64,000 nt of DNA from Methylobacterium oxalidis (GTDB taxonomy: Bacteria; Pseudomonadota; Alphaproteobacteria; Rhizobiales; Beijerinckiaceae). The translations under genes and the position numbers were made by a program. Location of the stretch: positions 124,001-188,000 of the forward strand of contig NZ_BJZU01000004.1 in NCBI RefSeq assembly GCF_007992195.1. The letters are read 5' to 3'. The notes beneath the pieces are model-generated. The model saw only the letters and a list, made by a program, of their open reading frames with translations. It was not told the origin of the DNA and searched no databases. How positions within the stretch are numbered: position 1 is the first letter of the stretch; each line of letters begins with the position of its first letter. Shown piece by piece: positions 43,940-54,335 of the stretch.

Positions 43940-44692
43940 TCAGCGGGCGTCGCCGAGGACCGCCTGGACGAGGGCCAGCACCGCCACGGCCGCCGTGTCG
44001 GCCCGCAGGATCCGAGGTCCCAGCGACAGGGCCACGGTGTTCGGCCGGGCCGCGATGAGGGCCCGCTCGTCCAGCGCGAAGCCGCCCTCGGGCCCGACGA
44101 GAACGGCGAGCGGCGGCGGGGCGGCCGGATCCGCAGCGCCGCGCAGGGCCGCGATCGGATCGGAGACGGGAGCGTCCTCGTCGCAGAAGACGAGCAGGCG
44201 CTCGGGCGCGAGGTCGGCGAGCGCGGCCGGCAGGCGCACCGCCTCCGGCAGGTCCGGGATCGCGAGGATGCCGCACTGCTCGGCCGCCTCGATCGCGTTG
44301 GCGCGCAGCCGCTCGGCGTTGATGCGTTCGCCCTGCGTGTAGCGGGTGAAGACCGGGCGTATCGTGCCCGCCCCCATCTCGACGGCCTTCTGGGCGAGAT
44401 AGTCGAGGCGCGCGCTCTTCAGCGGCGCGAACAGGTAGTGAAGGTCGGATGACTTGGGCTGGGTCCGCGTCCGCTCCTCGAGGACGAGGTCGGCGCTCTT
44501 GCGGCCGGTGGGGTCGAGGCGGGCGCGCCACTCGCCGTCGCGCCCGTTGAAGACGAGGATCATATCCTCGGGCTTCCGACGCAGCACGGTGAGGAGGTAG
44601 TTCGCCTGCGCCCGGTCGAGGGGCAGGCGCGCGCCCGATCCGAGATCCGTCTCGACGAAGAGGCGGGGAGCGGTGAAGTCGTAGGCGGCCAT
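43940..44692 (-). CDS. rsmE: 16S rRNA (uracil-1498-N3)-methyltransferase
   Basis: RsmE methylates U1498 of 16S rRNA. The 250-aa protein has an N-terminal PUA-like region (NYLLTVLRRKPEDMILVFNGRDGEW) and a SPOUT knot with QKAVEMGAGTIRPVFT, ERINAERLRANAIEAAEQC, LVGPEGGFALDER and the C-terminal LSLGPRILRADTAAV. The start MAAYDFTAPRLFV at 44692 gives the usual length; the frame stays open upstream but is not conserved. Confidence 0.94.
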   Translation of the reverse strand: MAAYDFTAPRLFVETDLGSGARLPLDRAQANYLLTVLRRKPEDMILVFNGRDGEWRARLDPTGRKSADLVLEERTRTQPKSSDLHYLFAPLKSARLDYLAQKAVEMGAGTIRPVFTRYTQGERINAERLRANAIEAAEQCGILAIPDLPEAVRLPAALADLAPERLLVFCDEDAPVSDPIAALRGAADPAAPPPLAVLVGPEGGFALDERALIAARPNTVALSLGPRILRADTAAVAVLALVQAVLGDAR

Positions 44693-44950
44693 GAGGGCGA
44701 AGTCGCGCGTGCGGCCGGCGCTGTCAACGCGCCCGAAGAAGCGTTGCAAAAACGTTACGCCCCGCCTCATTCGGCGATTTGCCCACGCCCGATCGCGCGC
44801 GCCGGTTTGCGGCTCGAATGACGCCACATTCTCATGCAGAACCGAGCCCAAGCAGAACGGAACGATCCCGGTCCCGCCCTGGAGAGTCGATCGCGCATCT
44901 GTCGCGGACGGGGCAGCGGACCGAAGACCGACGCCTAGAGGGAAGACGGC

Positions 44951-45427
44951 ATGCTCACGAAAACCATCGCCACGCTGACCGGCGCGATCACGGGTGTCGT
45001 CGTCCTCGGCGGCGCCGCGCTCGCGCAGGCCCCTGAGTGCGGCGCGATCCAGCAGACGCTGAAGACCCGCCAGGAGCTCGTGGCGAAGGCGAACGCGGCC
45101 TCGCAATCGAAGAAGAAGATGACGCCGCAGGAGGCATGTGCCCTGTTCGGCAAGCTGCAGTCGAACGGTGCCGACGGGCTGAAGTGGATCGCCGCCAACA
45201 AGGAATGGTGCTCGATCCCCGATTCCTTCGCCGAGGGCTTCAAGGCCGACCACGTGAAGGTCTCGGGCATCCGCACCAAGATCTGCTCGGTGGCCGCCCA
45301 GGCGGCGAAGATGGAGGCGCAGGCGAAGGCTCAGGCTGCGGCGGGCGGCGGCATGCCGGGCGCCGGCGGCCTCCTCGGCGGACCCGGCCTGACCGGCTCC
45401 TTCAAGATGCCACAGGGCGCGCTCTGA
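44951..45427 (+). CDS. Secreted hypothetical protein, 158 aa
   Basis: A signal peptide (MLTKTIATLTGAITGVVVLG, ending ALA near residue 26) precedes an alpha-helical domain with four Cys (PECGAIQQ, EACALFG, EWCSIP, KICSVAA) that could form two disulfides in the periplasm. The C-terminus is Ala/Gly-rich. The spacing resembles small alphaproteobacterial secreted proteins of unknown function. It is divergent from rsmE. Confidence 0.75.
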   Translation: MLTKTIATLTGAITGVVVLGGAALAQAPECGAIQQTLKTRQELVAKANAASQSKKKMTPQEACALFGKLQSNGADGLKWIAANKEWCSIPDSFAEGFKADHVKVSGIRTKICSVAAQAAKMEAQAKAQAAAGGGMPGAGGLLGGPGLTGSFKMPQGAL

Positions 45428-45764
45428 GCGCCCTTGCCCGGACCGCACGTCGTCTCATCACGGATAGGCGCCGCGCCTGAGCGCAGCGCTGCTCCGCCCC
45501 GCGACCGCTTCCCGGGACAGCGCGTGGGGGCGCCTTCGTAAGCGGCCTCCTGCCCCCGCGAGCCCTGAAGCCCGCCTGCGAGGCTGCCGAGCCGGAATTC
45601 GGCCTTCGGCTGGTGAGCCGGCGGGGCCGCGTCATACACGGGGGTGGCCTCGGCCGGGCAACGCGCGCATACCCGTTCCGCGCAGAAGCCCCTGCCCGCC
45701 CTCGAAGCTCCGCGATGACCGCCCGCGCGTCGATGTCCCGTCCTTCCCCCCGCCCCGGTTGGCC
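45428..45764. other. Gap before ubiA, nothing clear
   Basis: A 337-bp GC-rich stretch. Open frames on the minus strand have no recognisable domain or ribosome-binding site. I see no clear terminator or promoter. Confidence 0.4.
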
Positions 45765-46715
45765 GTGAGCGATCTCTCCGTCGAGAACGGCCGTGTCGCC
45801 GACGCTGTGGCGGGACATTGGGTCGATCGCCTCGCACCCCGGCGCGCGCGGCCCTACCTGCGGCTCGCGCGGATCGACCGGCCGGTCGGCTGGTGGCTGC
45901 TGCTTCTGCCGTGCTGGTGGTCGGCGGCGCTCGCGGCAGGCCGGGACGGGAGCCTCTACCCCGATCCCTGGCATCTCGCCCTGTTCCTGATCGGCGCGGT
46001 CGCGATGCGGGGCGCGGGCTCGACCTACAACGACATCGCCGACCGCGACCTCGACGCGCAGGTGGAGCGCACGCGCTCCCGCCCTCTTCCCTCCGGCCAG
46101 GTGAGCACGAAGGCGGCCGCCCTGTTCCTTCTCGCCCAATCCTTGGTCGGGCTGGCCGTGCTGCTGCAGTTCAACGCGACCGCCGTCGCCGTGGGCATGG
46201 CCTCGCTGGTGCCGGTCGTGATCTACCCGTTCATGAAGCGGGTGATGTCGATGCCGCAGGCCGTGCTCGGCCTCGCCTTCGCCTGGGGCGCGCTGATGGG
46301 CTGGGTCGCCGTGTTCGGGCGGCTCGATCCGCCGGCCCTGCTGCTCTACGCCGGCGCGGTCGCGTGGGTGATCGGCTACGACACGATCTACGCGGTGCAG
46401 GACATCGAGGACGACGAGATCGCCGGGATCCGGTCCTCGGCGCGGCTGTTCGGGCAGCGGCTGCGCCTCGCGGTGGGGCTCTGCTACGGGGCGGCGGTGC
46501 TGCTCGCCGGGCTCGCCGCCCACGCGGCCGGCGCCGGTGCGGCGGGTTTCGCCGGGATCGCGCTGTTCGCGGCCCATCTCGGACGGCAGGTGCTGAAGCT
46601 GCGCGAGCGCGACGGGCGGGGGGCGCTCGCCCTCTTCCGCTCGAACCGCGACGCGGGGCTGATCCTGTTCGCGGGCCTCGCCGCGGACGCCCTCTTCAGG
46701 AACTGGCCCGGCTGA
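45765..46715 (+). CDS. ubiA: 4-hydroxybenzoate polyprenyltransferase
   Basis: UbiA prenylates 4-hydroxybenzoate in ubiquinone synthesis in the inner membrane. The 316-aa protein has about nine membrane segments, the first Asp-rich motif in AGSTYNDIADRDLDAQVERTRSR (N-D-x-x-D-x-x-x-D) and the second in YDTIYAVQDIEDDEIAGI (D-x-x-x-D). LARIDRPVGWWLLLLPCWW is the characteristic N-terminal segment. GTG at 45765 (VSDLSVENG) is the likely start. Confidence 0.95.
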   Translation: MSDLSVENGRVADAVAGHWVDRLAPRRARPYLRLARIDRPVGWWLLLLPCWWSAALAAGRDGSLYPDPWHLALFLIGAVAMRGAGSTYNDIADRDLDAQVERTRSRPLPSGQVSTKAAALFLLAQSLVGLAVLLQFNATAVAVGMASLVPVVIYPFMKRVMSMPQAVLGLAFAWGALMGWVAVFGRLDPPALLLYAGAVAWVIGYDTIYAVQDIEDDEIAGIRSSARLFGQRLRLAVGLCYGAAVLLAGLAAHAAGAGAAGFAGIALFAAHLGRQVLKLRERDGRGALALFRSNRDAGLILFAGLAADALFRNWPG

Positions 46716-46721
46716 ATCCGC

Positions 46722-47213
46722 TCACGAGCGGGCGATGATCTCCTGCTCGCCGCGGTGGATCAGCGGGCGCACCGGCAGGCGGCCGGTCTTGCGGCGCACG
46801 AGGAAGCGGGGGCGGCGCCCGCCGAGGAGGCCGCAGCGGCGGCGCATCCGGGTGGTGCCGAGTGCGAGCCGGCCGATCAGCGAGGAGACGGGGCTCAGGC
46901 CGCCGTCCTCGCGCACGATCATCCGCGGCAGGCCGGTCCGGTTCGAGAGGTCCCGCCAGACCGCGACCACGTCCTCCTCCGCGAACGGTCCGAGCCGCGA
47001 GGCCACCTCGCCCTGCCCGTCGACGAGCAGGAGGTCGAAACGGTCCTCGCCGCAGCTCTCGGCGGCGTCCGCAGCGAAAGCGAGGGCGATCCCGGCGAGC
47101 CGAGCGGCGCCGGGCAGGGTGCCGAGGATCGGGAGCGGCGAGGCGACGAAGGCAGGAGACTTCGCCGAGGCCGGGTCGAGGCTGTGCGCGTTCATGCTCT
47201 GATAAGTGTTCAT
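46722..47213 (-). CDS. DUF6101-like hypothetical protein
   Basis: The 163-aa product has a central block FAADAAESCGEDRFDLLLVDG and a strongly basic C-terminal block TRMRRRCGLLGGRRPRFLVRRKTGRL, which I associate with short Hyphomicrobiales proteins classed as DUF6101; this match is from memory and is moderate. No signal peptide or membrane helix. ATGs at 47213 and 47195 are both possible. It converges on ubiA with a 6-bp gap. Confidence 0.6.
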   Translation of the reverse strand: MNTYQSMNAHSLDPASAKSPAFVASPLPILGTLPGAARLAGIALAFAADAAESCGEDRFDLLLVDGQGEVASRLGPFAEEDVVAVWRDLSNRTGLPRMIVREDGGLSPVSSLIGRLALGTTRMRRRCGLLGGRRPRFLVRRKTGRLPVRPLIHRGEQEIIARS

Positions 47214-47580
47214 CTGCCTGACGCCCTGATGCAAGTGGCGATCTCTGTCGGATCGTCCGTTATGCCAAGCAAAATCGCGTCGAACCTCCTCAGACCACCT
47301 TAAGAGTGAGCGTTAAGCGTTCGTGGAGAGCCGCCTGATGGCCGGAATGCTCAACGCTTCCTTGCACAGAACGGCGCAAAGACGGCGTATCCCATTCTGC
47401 GTCGCGCTGCTTGTGACGAATCGGGTCGCGACCTAGTTTCAGCTTGCGCAACGCACGGGCCATGCCGCACCCTCGGCGGGGAGCCTCCCGCCATCGGAAG
47501 CGGCGACCGCCCGACCCGCCGCCTGCACGACGCCGCCTTGGGCCCGTGCGGGCAGACCGCCCCGTCCGACCCGGTTCTTC
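47214..47580. other. Divergent promoter region before the CysQ-like gene
   Basis: A 367-bp gap between divergently transcribed genes. It includes TTAA at 47302 and 47315 with a 9-bp spacer, which is too long for a CtrA site, and one GAATC methylation site (47418-47422). No gene or clear hairpin is seen. Confidence 0.35.
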
Positions 47581-48405
47581 ATGCCCGACACGATGTCCTC
47601 CGAGGCCGCGCAGGCCGTGATGCCGGCCTTGCGCGAGGCGATCCGCGAGGCCGCCTCGCTCGCACTGCCGCATTTCCGGCCGGGCGAGCAGACACGGGCG
47701 CGGATCTGGTCGAAGGCGGGCGGCTCCCCGGTGACGGAAGCGGACGTGGCCGTGGACGCCTTCCTGAAGGTGCGGCTCAGTCAGATCGTGCCGGCGGCGG
47801 CATGGCTCTCGGAGGAGACGCGGGACGATTCCGGGCGGCTCGGGGCCGACCTCGTCTGGATCGTCGACCCGATCGACGGCACCCGCGCCTTCCTGTCGGG
47901 CCATCCGGACTGGTCGATCGCGGTGGGTCTGCTCTCGGCGGGCCAGCCCGTCGTCGGCATCGTGCACGCACCCGCGAGCGGGCACTTCTACGAGGCCGTT
48001 GCGGGCGCCGGCGCGCGTCGCGACGACGTGCCGATCGCGGTCTCGGCCTGTACCGATCTCCCCGGCGCGCGGGTCACGGGTCCGAAACCCATGATCGAGC
48101 GCCTCGCGCGCGGCCTCACGCGCGAGGGCGTCGAGCCGGACTTCGTCCGGATCGACCGTGTGCCCTCGCTCGCGCTGCGGGTCGCCCGGGTGGCGGAGGG
48201 CGCCATCGATGTGGGGCTTGTCTCGTCGGACGCGCGGGATTGGGATCTCGCGGCGGCCGACCTGATCCTGCGCGAGGCGGGCGGTTCGGTCTGCGATCTC
48301 GCAGGCCGCCGCACCGTCTACAACCGGAACAACCCGGTGCACGGCGAACTCGTCGCCGTTTCGGAGGGATTGCTCGCGCCGGTGATCGCTGCGCTCACCG
48401 CCTGA
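47581..48405 (+). CDS. Inositol monophosphatase/CysQ family phosphatase
   Basis: The 274-aa protein has the metal-binding blocks of the IMPase/FBPase fold: WLSEETRDD, WIVDPIDGTRAFLSGHPDWS (D-P-x-D-G-T) and the late DARDWDLAAADLILREAGG (W-D-x-A-A). This set occurs in 3'(2'),5'-bisphosphate nucleotidase (CysQ), inositol monophosphatase and histidinol phosphatase (HisN). In alphaproteobacteria a close group is annotated as 3'(2'),5'-bisphosphate nucleotidase, but the substrate cannot be fixed from sequence. Confidence 0.85.
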   Translation: MPDTMSSEAAQAVMPALREAIREAASLALPHFRPGEQTRARIWSKAGGSPVTEADVAVDAFLKVRLSQIVPAAAWLSEETRDDSGRLGADLVWIVDPIDGTRAFLSGHPDWSIAVGLLSAGQPVVGIVHAPASGHFYEAVAGAGARRDDVPIAVSACTDLPGARVTGPKPMIERLARGLTREGVEPDFVRIDRVPSLALRVARVAEGAIDVGLVSSDARDWDLAAADLILREAGGSVCDLAGRRTVYNRNNPVHGELVAVSEGLLAPVIAALTA

Positions 48406-48411
48406 TTGAGC

Positions 48412-48645
48412 TCAGGCCCGAGCCTCGCGCAGCGAGACGTCGGCGGGCGGCAGGCCGAAGCGCTCGGCCAGATGCCAGCGCAGCTCCCGCGGCGAGTGGT
48501 AATTGTAGGAGCGATCGATGATGTGGCTGCAATCGGTGCCGGGGCGTCCGGCGATCGAGGCCTGGTTCAGGCGGGCCACACGGAAGGTCGCGGCGTCGGT
48601 GACGGGCGACCGGGCGCTACGGCGCCGGGTGAACTCGAACTGCAT
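48412..48645 (-). CDS. Hypothetical protein, 77 aa
   Basis: No family recognised. The protein starts MQFEFTRRRSARSPVTDAA and contains DCSHIIDRSYNYHSPRELRW, ending in DVSLREARA. It has a single Cys and no export signal. It converges on the CysQ-like gene with a 6-bp gap; AAGAAGAAACG lies before the ATG as a weak ribosome-binding site. Length and composition fit a real small gene. Confidence 0.5.
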   Translation of the reverse strand: MQFEFTRRRSARSPVTDAATFRVARLNQASIAGRPGTDCSHIIDRSYNYHSPRELRWHLAERFGLPPADVSLREARA

Positions 48646-48842
48646 GTCGTTTCTTCTTATGTCTCTAGGACCGGATATTCGCGCGTCGGCGAAGCCCGGA
48701 CTCGTTTCTGGTTATGGGTTTCACCGTCCGGCGCGACCGGCCCGAAACGGGCATTCGGCGGCGTCGGATGGTTTCGGCTCGGAGAGCCGTTCGTGGACGC
48801 CAGCCCGCGCGAACGGGCTGGCGCTGGACGATCGGTCGCCGA

Positions 48843-49052
48843 TCAGGCCGCCTGAAGGTTGCCTGCAGCGTCCTTTCCGCTGCGCTTGTCGGTCAGGATC
48901 TCGTAGGAGATCTTCTGACCCTCGACGAGATTGCGCATGCCTGCGCGCTCGACGGCGGAGATGTGAACGAACACGTCCTTGCCGCCATCATCGGGCTGGA
49001 TGAAGCCGTAGCCCTTGGTCTCGTTGAACCACTTCACAGTGCCGGTATTCAC
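48843..49052 (-). CDS. Cold-shock domain protein
   Basis: The 69-aa protein is a single cold-shock domain with GTVKWFNETKGYGFIQPDDG (RNP1: K-G-Y-G-F-I) and DVFVHISAVE (RNP2: V-F-V-H-I). It binds single-stranded nucleic acid and acts as an RNA chaperone. I chose the GTG at 49052 (GAGG nine bases before) because it gives the normal CspA length; an ATG at 49085 would add 11 non-conserved residues. The long upstream gap (49053-49351) may carry a 5' leader as in other csp genes. Confidence 0.93.
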   Translation of the reverse strand: MNTGTVKWFNETKGYGFIQPDDGGKDVFVHISAVERAGMRNLVEGQKISYEILTDKRSGKDAAGNLQAA

Positions 49053-49351
49053 GAATAGAACCTCGTATCGTCCATTGGTCGACAACGCGCGTCCACGCGA
49101 GACATGCGTCGTGACCTCTTCCGTAGTCTGATGGAGCGGCGGGGCTGGAGACGCAAGACCTGTAGAGCGCCCGTCTCACCAATGGCCCCCCGAGACCCTA
49201 TGTAGGCGCTTCATGCGGCCGCAACAAGGCGTTGCCGGCCCGACCATCCGTCTTCCTGCCGCGTGGACAGGGGGCGGCCGCCGCCGCGACCCTGTGTTTT
49301 TCGCGCCGCAGCGTGCATATATGAGTTCGGCTCCAGGCAGTTAGGCGATCC

Positions 49352-49741
49352 ATGGCGGGTATCTCGGTTTCCCTCGAAGGCGGCAACATCCAGCTCTCGT
49401 TTCAGAAGGACGACCAGGCGACGGCGGTCGTGATGGACGCCCGCGCGGCCCGCGCCCTCGTGCGCGCCGTCGGCCAGCTCCTCACCGCGATCGACGAGCC
49501 GGACGAGACGGACTTGGCCGACGAGATGGGCGACGAGGACATCGCCATGCTGGACGTCACATCCTCCGCCATCGAGGTCGGCACCGACGAGCAGGGCCAG
49601 GCCGTCGTCGCCCTGCAGGCTGGCGCCCTGCCCCCGTTCCAGCTGCGCCTGACGGACGAAGAGGCCCGCCACGTCGCGACGAGCCTCTCCGAGATCCTCA
49701 ACGCCCCGCGCGACGTGCGTGCCTCGCACGGGGGCCACTGA
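49352..49741 (+). CDS. Hypothetical protein, 129 aa
   Basis: No family recognised. The protein is acidic, starts MAGISVSLEGGNIQLSFQKD, and looks like alternating beta strands and helices, with the acidic stretch DEPDETDLADEMGDEDIAML in the middle and LRLTDEEARHVATSLSEIL near the end. No export signal. A TATATG element lies about 30 bp upstream. It converges on a proline-rich microprotein gene with a 6-bp gap. Confidence 0.65.
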   Translation: MAGISVSLEGGNIQLSFQKDDQATAVVMDARAARALVRAVGQLLTAIDEPDETDLADEMGDEDIAMLDVTSSAIEVGTDEQGQAVVALQAGALPPFQLRLTDEEARHVATSLSEILNAPRDVRASHGGH

Positions 49742-49747
49742 GCCGAA

Positions 49748-49969
49748 CTACATCCGCACACCGGGATCGGTCGGGTTGCCCGGCAGGTAGTCGGGTTCGG
49801 AACCGGGTCCGGAGGGCTCGTCGATGCCGGGGTCGTCGACTGGATAGGGCGTGCGCGGCCCGGTCGGGCCGGTATCCGGCAGCTCGTCGGGCTGTGGCGG
49901 CGGCGGAAGGTCGCCGGGGATGTTGCCGCCGGGCGTGGGTTCGGGGGTCGGAAGGCCGGGATTGGCCAT
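49748..49969 (-). CDS. Proline-rich small protein, 73 aa
   Basis: A second member of the type seen at 263-481: starts MANPGLPTPEPTPGG, is rich in Pro, Gly, Asp and Thr, lacks Cys, signal peptide and membrane helix, and is predicted to be disordered. It has the same kind of ribosome-binding site (GAGAGGAGG). The C-terminus is GNPTDPGVRM. Function is unknown. Confidence 0.6.
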   Translation of the reverse strand: MANPGLPTPEPTPGGNIPGDLPPPPQPDELPDTGPTGPRTPYPVDDPGIDEPSGPGSEPDYLPGNPTDPGVRM

Positions 49970-50128
49970 GCGGAGCCTCCTCTCAGATGTCGGGATATGC
50001 GAGTCAACGGGACCGTTAGGCGGGCGGTTCCGTTTTTGTCCCGTGCGGCATCGGGCCTGCAGCCCTGCCGGAACCTCGCCGAACCCCTGCGGTTTGCGCC
50101 TCCAGATCCCGAACATGGAGGTTTGACC

Positions 50129-50707
50129 ATGGCCGACATCAAGCAGGCCAAGATCCTGATTCTCGCCACCGACGGCTTCGAGGAGAGCGAGCTGACGGTG
50201 CCGCAGGCCAAGCTCAAGCAGGCTGGCGCGACCGTCGACGTGGCCGCTCCACAGTCGCGTCAGTCGAAGGATTCCATCCGCGGCTGGGACAAGACCGACT
50301 GGGGCGAGAGCGTGGCCGTCGACAGGGATGTGGAGAGCGTGAGCGCGGGCGACTACGACGCGCTCGTGCTGCCGGGTGGCCAGATCAACCCCGACAAGCT
50401 GAGACTGGAGCCGAAGGCGCTCGAGGTGATCCGGAGCTTCCTGACATCCGGCAAGGTGGTTGCCGCGATCTGCCACGCACCCTGGCTGCTGATCGAGACC
50501 GGCGCCGTGAAGGGTCGGCAGCTCACCTCCTACGCGTCGATCAAGCGCGATGTCATGAATGCCGGCGGGAACTGGCAGGACAAGGAGGTCGTGACCGATC
50601 AGGGCATCATCACGAGCCGCAATCCCGGTGACCTCGATGCGTTCTGTGCGAAGATCATCGAGGAGGTGCAGGAGGGCAAGCACGAGGCCCGTCAGCTCGC
50701 GGCCTGA
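50129..50707 (+). CDS. DJ-1/PfpI family protein
   Basis: The 192-aa protein has the PfpI-type fold: ILATDGFEESELTVPQ with the conserved Glu, YDALVLPGGQINPDKL and the nucleophile elbow VVAAICHAPWLLIE (A-I-C-H-x-P-W). Members are listed as intracellular protease, general stress protein YhbO/GSP18 or glyoxalase/deglycase; the activity here is unproven. TGGAGG lies 8 nt before the ATG. Confidence 0.92.
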   Translation: MADIKQAKILILATDGFEESELTVPQAKLKQAGATVDVAAPQSRQSKDSIRGWDKTDWGESVAVDRDVESVSAGDYDALVLPGGQINPDKLRLEPKALEVIRSFLTSGKVVAAICHAPWLLIETGAVKGRQLTSYASIKRDVMNAGGNWQDKEVVTDQGIITSRNPGDLDAFCAKIIEEVQEGKHEARQLAA

Positions 50708-50796
50708 ACGCCATTCGTCCGCGCCGCCGCAAGCTGCGCGGCGACATCACGCGCGGGCGCGACGCGGGCCGGGATCGGCCGCGCCCGTCCCGCATG

Positions 50797-51090
50797 TCAG
50801 CGCTTCGCGACCGCCTTCTGCACCTTGGCCTTGTCGCCGGTCGTGCTCGCGATGAGTGCCGAGAGATGGTCCTGGTCGAGGCCGCGGGTCGGGGTCCCGG
50901 AGATCGATTGGCGGCCCGCCTCGACCTTGCGCGCCTCGATCGAGCCCGTGGTGACGGGGTCGGGGACCGCCGCGACCGGGCCGGGGCGGGCGGCGGGCTC
51001 GCGCTGCACGCGCATGGCCCAGTGGGCGGCGGTGGAGAGGGCCGCGATCGCCAGGATCGCCTTGATGCCGCCGGACAGGAGGCGCCGCAT
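50797..51090 (-). CDS. Membrane-anchored hypothetical protein, 97 aa
   Basis: An N-terminal hydrophobic helix (SGGIKAILAIAALSTAAHWA) is followed by a Pro-rich linker and a basic C-terminal part (DQDHLSALIASTTGDKAKVQ). The start MRRLLSGG at 51090 is preferred, although the frame is open further upstream. No family is recognised; it may be a single-pass inner-membrane or periplasmic protein. Confidence 0.55.
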   Translation of the reverse strand: MRRLLSGGIKAILAIAALSTAAHWAMRVQREPAARPGPVAAVPDPVTTGSIEARKVEAGRQSISGTPTRGLDQDHLSALIASTTGDKAKVQKAVAKR

Positions 51091-51510
51091 GATGGGTAAC
51101 CTGAGGATACGCGGTGGAACGCGGCCGGTTTCACGGCCAAGCTCAGCTTCGCTCAGGATCGTGAATGAAGCCGCAAGGCGGTCCCGCTGAAGCGATCCCG
51201 GAATGGCGCAGGTGCGGAAGGCAGGTGGGCCATGCGCCAAGGTCCGCGGTTCCTGTTCCCCGCGCTCCCGACACGCCTGCAGCTACTCGGCCCACTGAGC
51301 CTCACAGGAGGAGCGCAGAGAACTGGTCCGCGCCATCCCGTCACTGCCGGCCCCGCCGCCATGCAGGCCCGAGAGGGCTCGCGAAACCGTCGGACGCATC
51401 GGCGGCTGGGGAGAGCGGATGTAGGCGGTGGTACCCGCCCGGGCAACAGACGATCGGCGTTTCGGCAAAGCTGTGACGATCAGCCTGGGGCGGCTCAGAG
51501 AGCCCGGCAT
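51091..51510. other. Gap upstream of the aatA terminator, nothing clear
   Basis: About 420 bp of GC-rich DNA between a small membrane protein gene and the aminotransferase terminator. Short frames on both strands lack domains and ribosome-binding sites. It presumably holds the promoter of the 97-aa gene. Confidence 0.4.
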
Positions 51511-51543
51511 GAGAAAGGCGCCCGGTGCGAGGCACCGGGCGCC
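51511..51543 (-). terminator. Intrinsic terminator of the aspartate aminotransferase gene
   Basis: A perfect 12-bp stem, GGCGCCCGGTGC (51517-51528), loop GAG, GCACCGGGCGCC (51532-51543), followed on the minus strand by TTTCTC, 27 nt after the stop codon. Confidence 0.85.
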
Positions 51544-51570
51544 CGATTTCGCCGACCAGGAGGTTCGCGA

Positions 51571-52830
<1,260 letters not shown>

Positions 52831-53011
52831 CTAGTCGCGGCTCGTGCCAGGGGCAAGGTGCGGAGGCTGGCCTCGGGCGGCGAATGTCATGCTTGGCCGG
52901 AATGCCGGAGCAGTCCGGACCCCGTGCCGGCGCGGGGCTCACGGCCGGGCTGCCCGCGCCGCATGCGGGGCGGCCTCGTACGGGCCGCAGCGCCTTCCCA
53001 TCTCGCAGGGC

Positions 53012-54031
53012 ATGATCCCGCTCTCCGTCCTCGACCTCTCCTTCGTCAACGCCGGCGCGAGTCCGGCGCAGGCGCTGCACGACTCGCTCGCCCTCGCCCG
53101 CCACGTCGACGGGCTCGGCTTCACCCGCTACTGGCTCGCCGAGCATCACGCCCTTCCCTCCGTGGCGAGCCCGGCGCCCGAGATCATGATCGGTCAGATC
53201 GCCGCCGCCACCCGCTCCCTTCGGGTCGGCTCCGGCGGCATCATGCTGCCGAACCACGCCCCGCTGATGGTCGCCGAGCGCTTCAAGATGCTGGAGGCCC
53301 TGTTCCCCGGCCGGATCGACCTCGGGCTCGGGCGGGCACCCGGAACGGACGGCGTCACCGCGCAGGCTCTGCGGCGCCGCGATGTCGCGCGCGGTGGCGA
53401 CGACTTCCTCGATCGCCTTCAGGAGTTGATGCTCTGGGAGACGGGCGATTTCCCCGCGGGCCACCCGTTCCGCAGCGTCGAGGTGATGCCGGCGGGCGCG
53501 CCGCTGCCGCCGCTCTTCCTGCTCGGGTCTTCAGACTACAGCGCGCACCTGTCGGCGCAGGTCGGAACCGGGTTCGCCTTCGCGCAGCACTTCGCATCCT
53601 TCGACGCGGAAGCCGCGATGCTGGCCTACAGGCAGGGCTTCCGCCCCTCCCGCTGGCGGGAGAGCCCGCACGCGATTCTCGCCGTCGCGGCGGTCTGCGC
53701 GCCCACGGATGCGGAGGCCGAGCGCCTGGCGCTGAGCGCCGGGCTCGCCACGCTTCGGCGTGAGCGGGGCGAGTACCTGCCCCTGCCGAACCTCGCCGAG
53801 GCGGAGGCCTATCCGTACTCGGCGGCCGAGCGCGCCCGCCTGGAACGGGGACGCGCCCGGCTTCATGTCGGCTCGCCGGAGACCCTGCGGGCGCGCCTCG
53901 GCGCTCTGGCCGAGGCGACCCGTTCCGACGAGATCATGGTCTTCTCGGCGATCCACGATCAGGCGGCGCGGCAGCGCTCCTACACGCTCCTCGCGGAGGC
54001 GTTCGGCTCCGCCGCACCGGCTGCGGCCTGA
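53012..54031 (+). CDS. LLM class flavin-dependent oxidoreductase
   Basis: The 339-aa protein is a luciferase-like TIM barrel: LSVLDLSFVNAGASPAQAL, RYWLAEHHALPSVASPAPE and GSGGIMLPNHAPLMVAERF, then DLGLGRAPGTDG. These match the MsnO8/YhbW subgroup that uses FMN and oxygen on unknown substrates. The ATG at 53012 gives the usual length. The upstream gap (52774-53011) is shared with the divergent aatA. Confidence 0.92.
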   Translation: MIPLSVLDLSFVNAGASPAQALHDSLALARHVDGLGFTRYWLAEHHALPSVASPAPEIMIGQIAAATRSLRVGSGGIMLPNHAPLMVAERFKMLEALFPGRIDLGLGRAPGTDGVTAQALRRRDVARGGDDFLDRLQELMLWETGDFPAGHPFRSVEVMPAGAPLPPLFLLGSSDYSAHLSAQVGTGFAFAQHFASFDAEAAMLAYRQGFRPSRWRESPHAILAVAAVCAPTDAEAERLALSAGLATLRRERGEYLPLPNLAEAEAYPYSAAERARLERGRARLHVGSPETLRARLGALAEATRSDEIMVFSAIHDQAARQRSYTLLAEAFGSAAPAAA

Positions 54032-54038
54032 GGTTGGC

Positions 54039-54335
54039 TCACCAGCGGCAGACGCGCCGCGGCCCGAACGGCGTCGGGCGCAGGAAGCAGCGCCGGCCGT
54101 AGAACGGGCGCGGACCGTAGACGCGCCCGGGGCCCGCGAAGGGGCGGCAGCGGCCGTAGGCGCCCCGGCCCCAGCCGGGCCCGCAGCCCTGCGCCACCTG
54201 CTCGACGAGGGGGGTGGTGCCGGTCAGGCCCTCGACCGCACCGACGCCGAGCGGCGCGGCCTGCGCGGCCGGGACGGCTCCGAGGCCGCCGAGGGCGAGC
54301 GCGGCGCCCAGGCCGAGCATCCAGCGTTTCGACAT
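54039..54335 (-). CDS. Secreted GCG_CRPN-type protein
   Basis: The 98-aa product has a signal peptide (cleaved near AQA, residue 26), then GCGPGWGRGAYGRCRP, the short Cys/Gly block that defines GCG_CRPN prefix proteins, and an Arg/Pro/Phe-rich tail with further Cys (RRCFLRP, RRVCRW). The family is frequent in Methylobacterium and Bradyrhizobium and has no known role. It converges on the LLM gene (7-bp gap). Confidence 0.8.
   Translation of the reverse strand: MSKRWMLGLGAALALGGLGAVPAAQAAPLGVGAVEGLTGTTPLVEQVAQGCGPGWGRGAYGRCRPFAGPGRVYGPRPFYGRRCFLRPTPFGPRRVCRW

Noticed and set aside
45331..45837. 168-codon minus-strand frame in the gap before ubiA
   Set aside because: It overlaps the 3' end of the secreted-protein gene and the ubiA start, is Arg/Pro/Gly low-complexity and has no recognisable domain.
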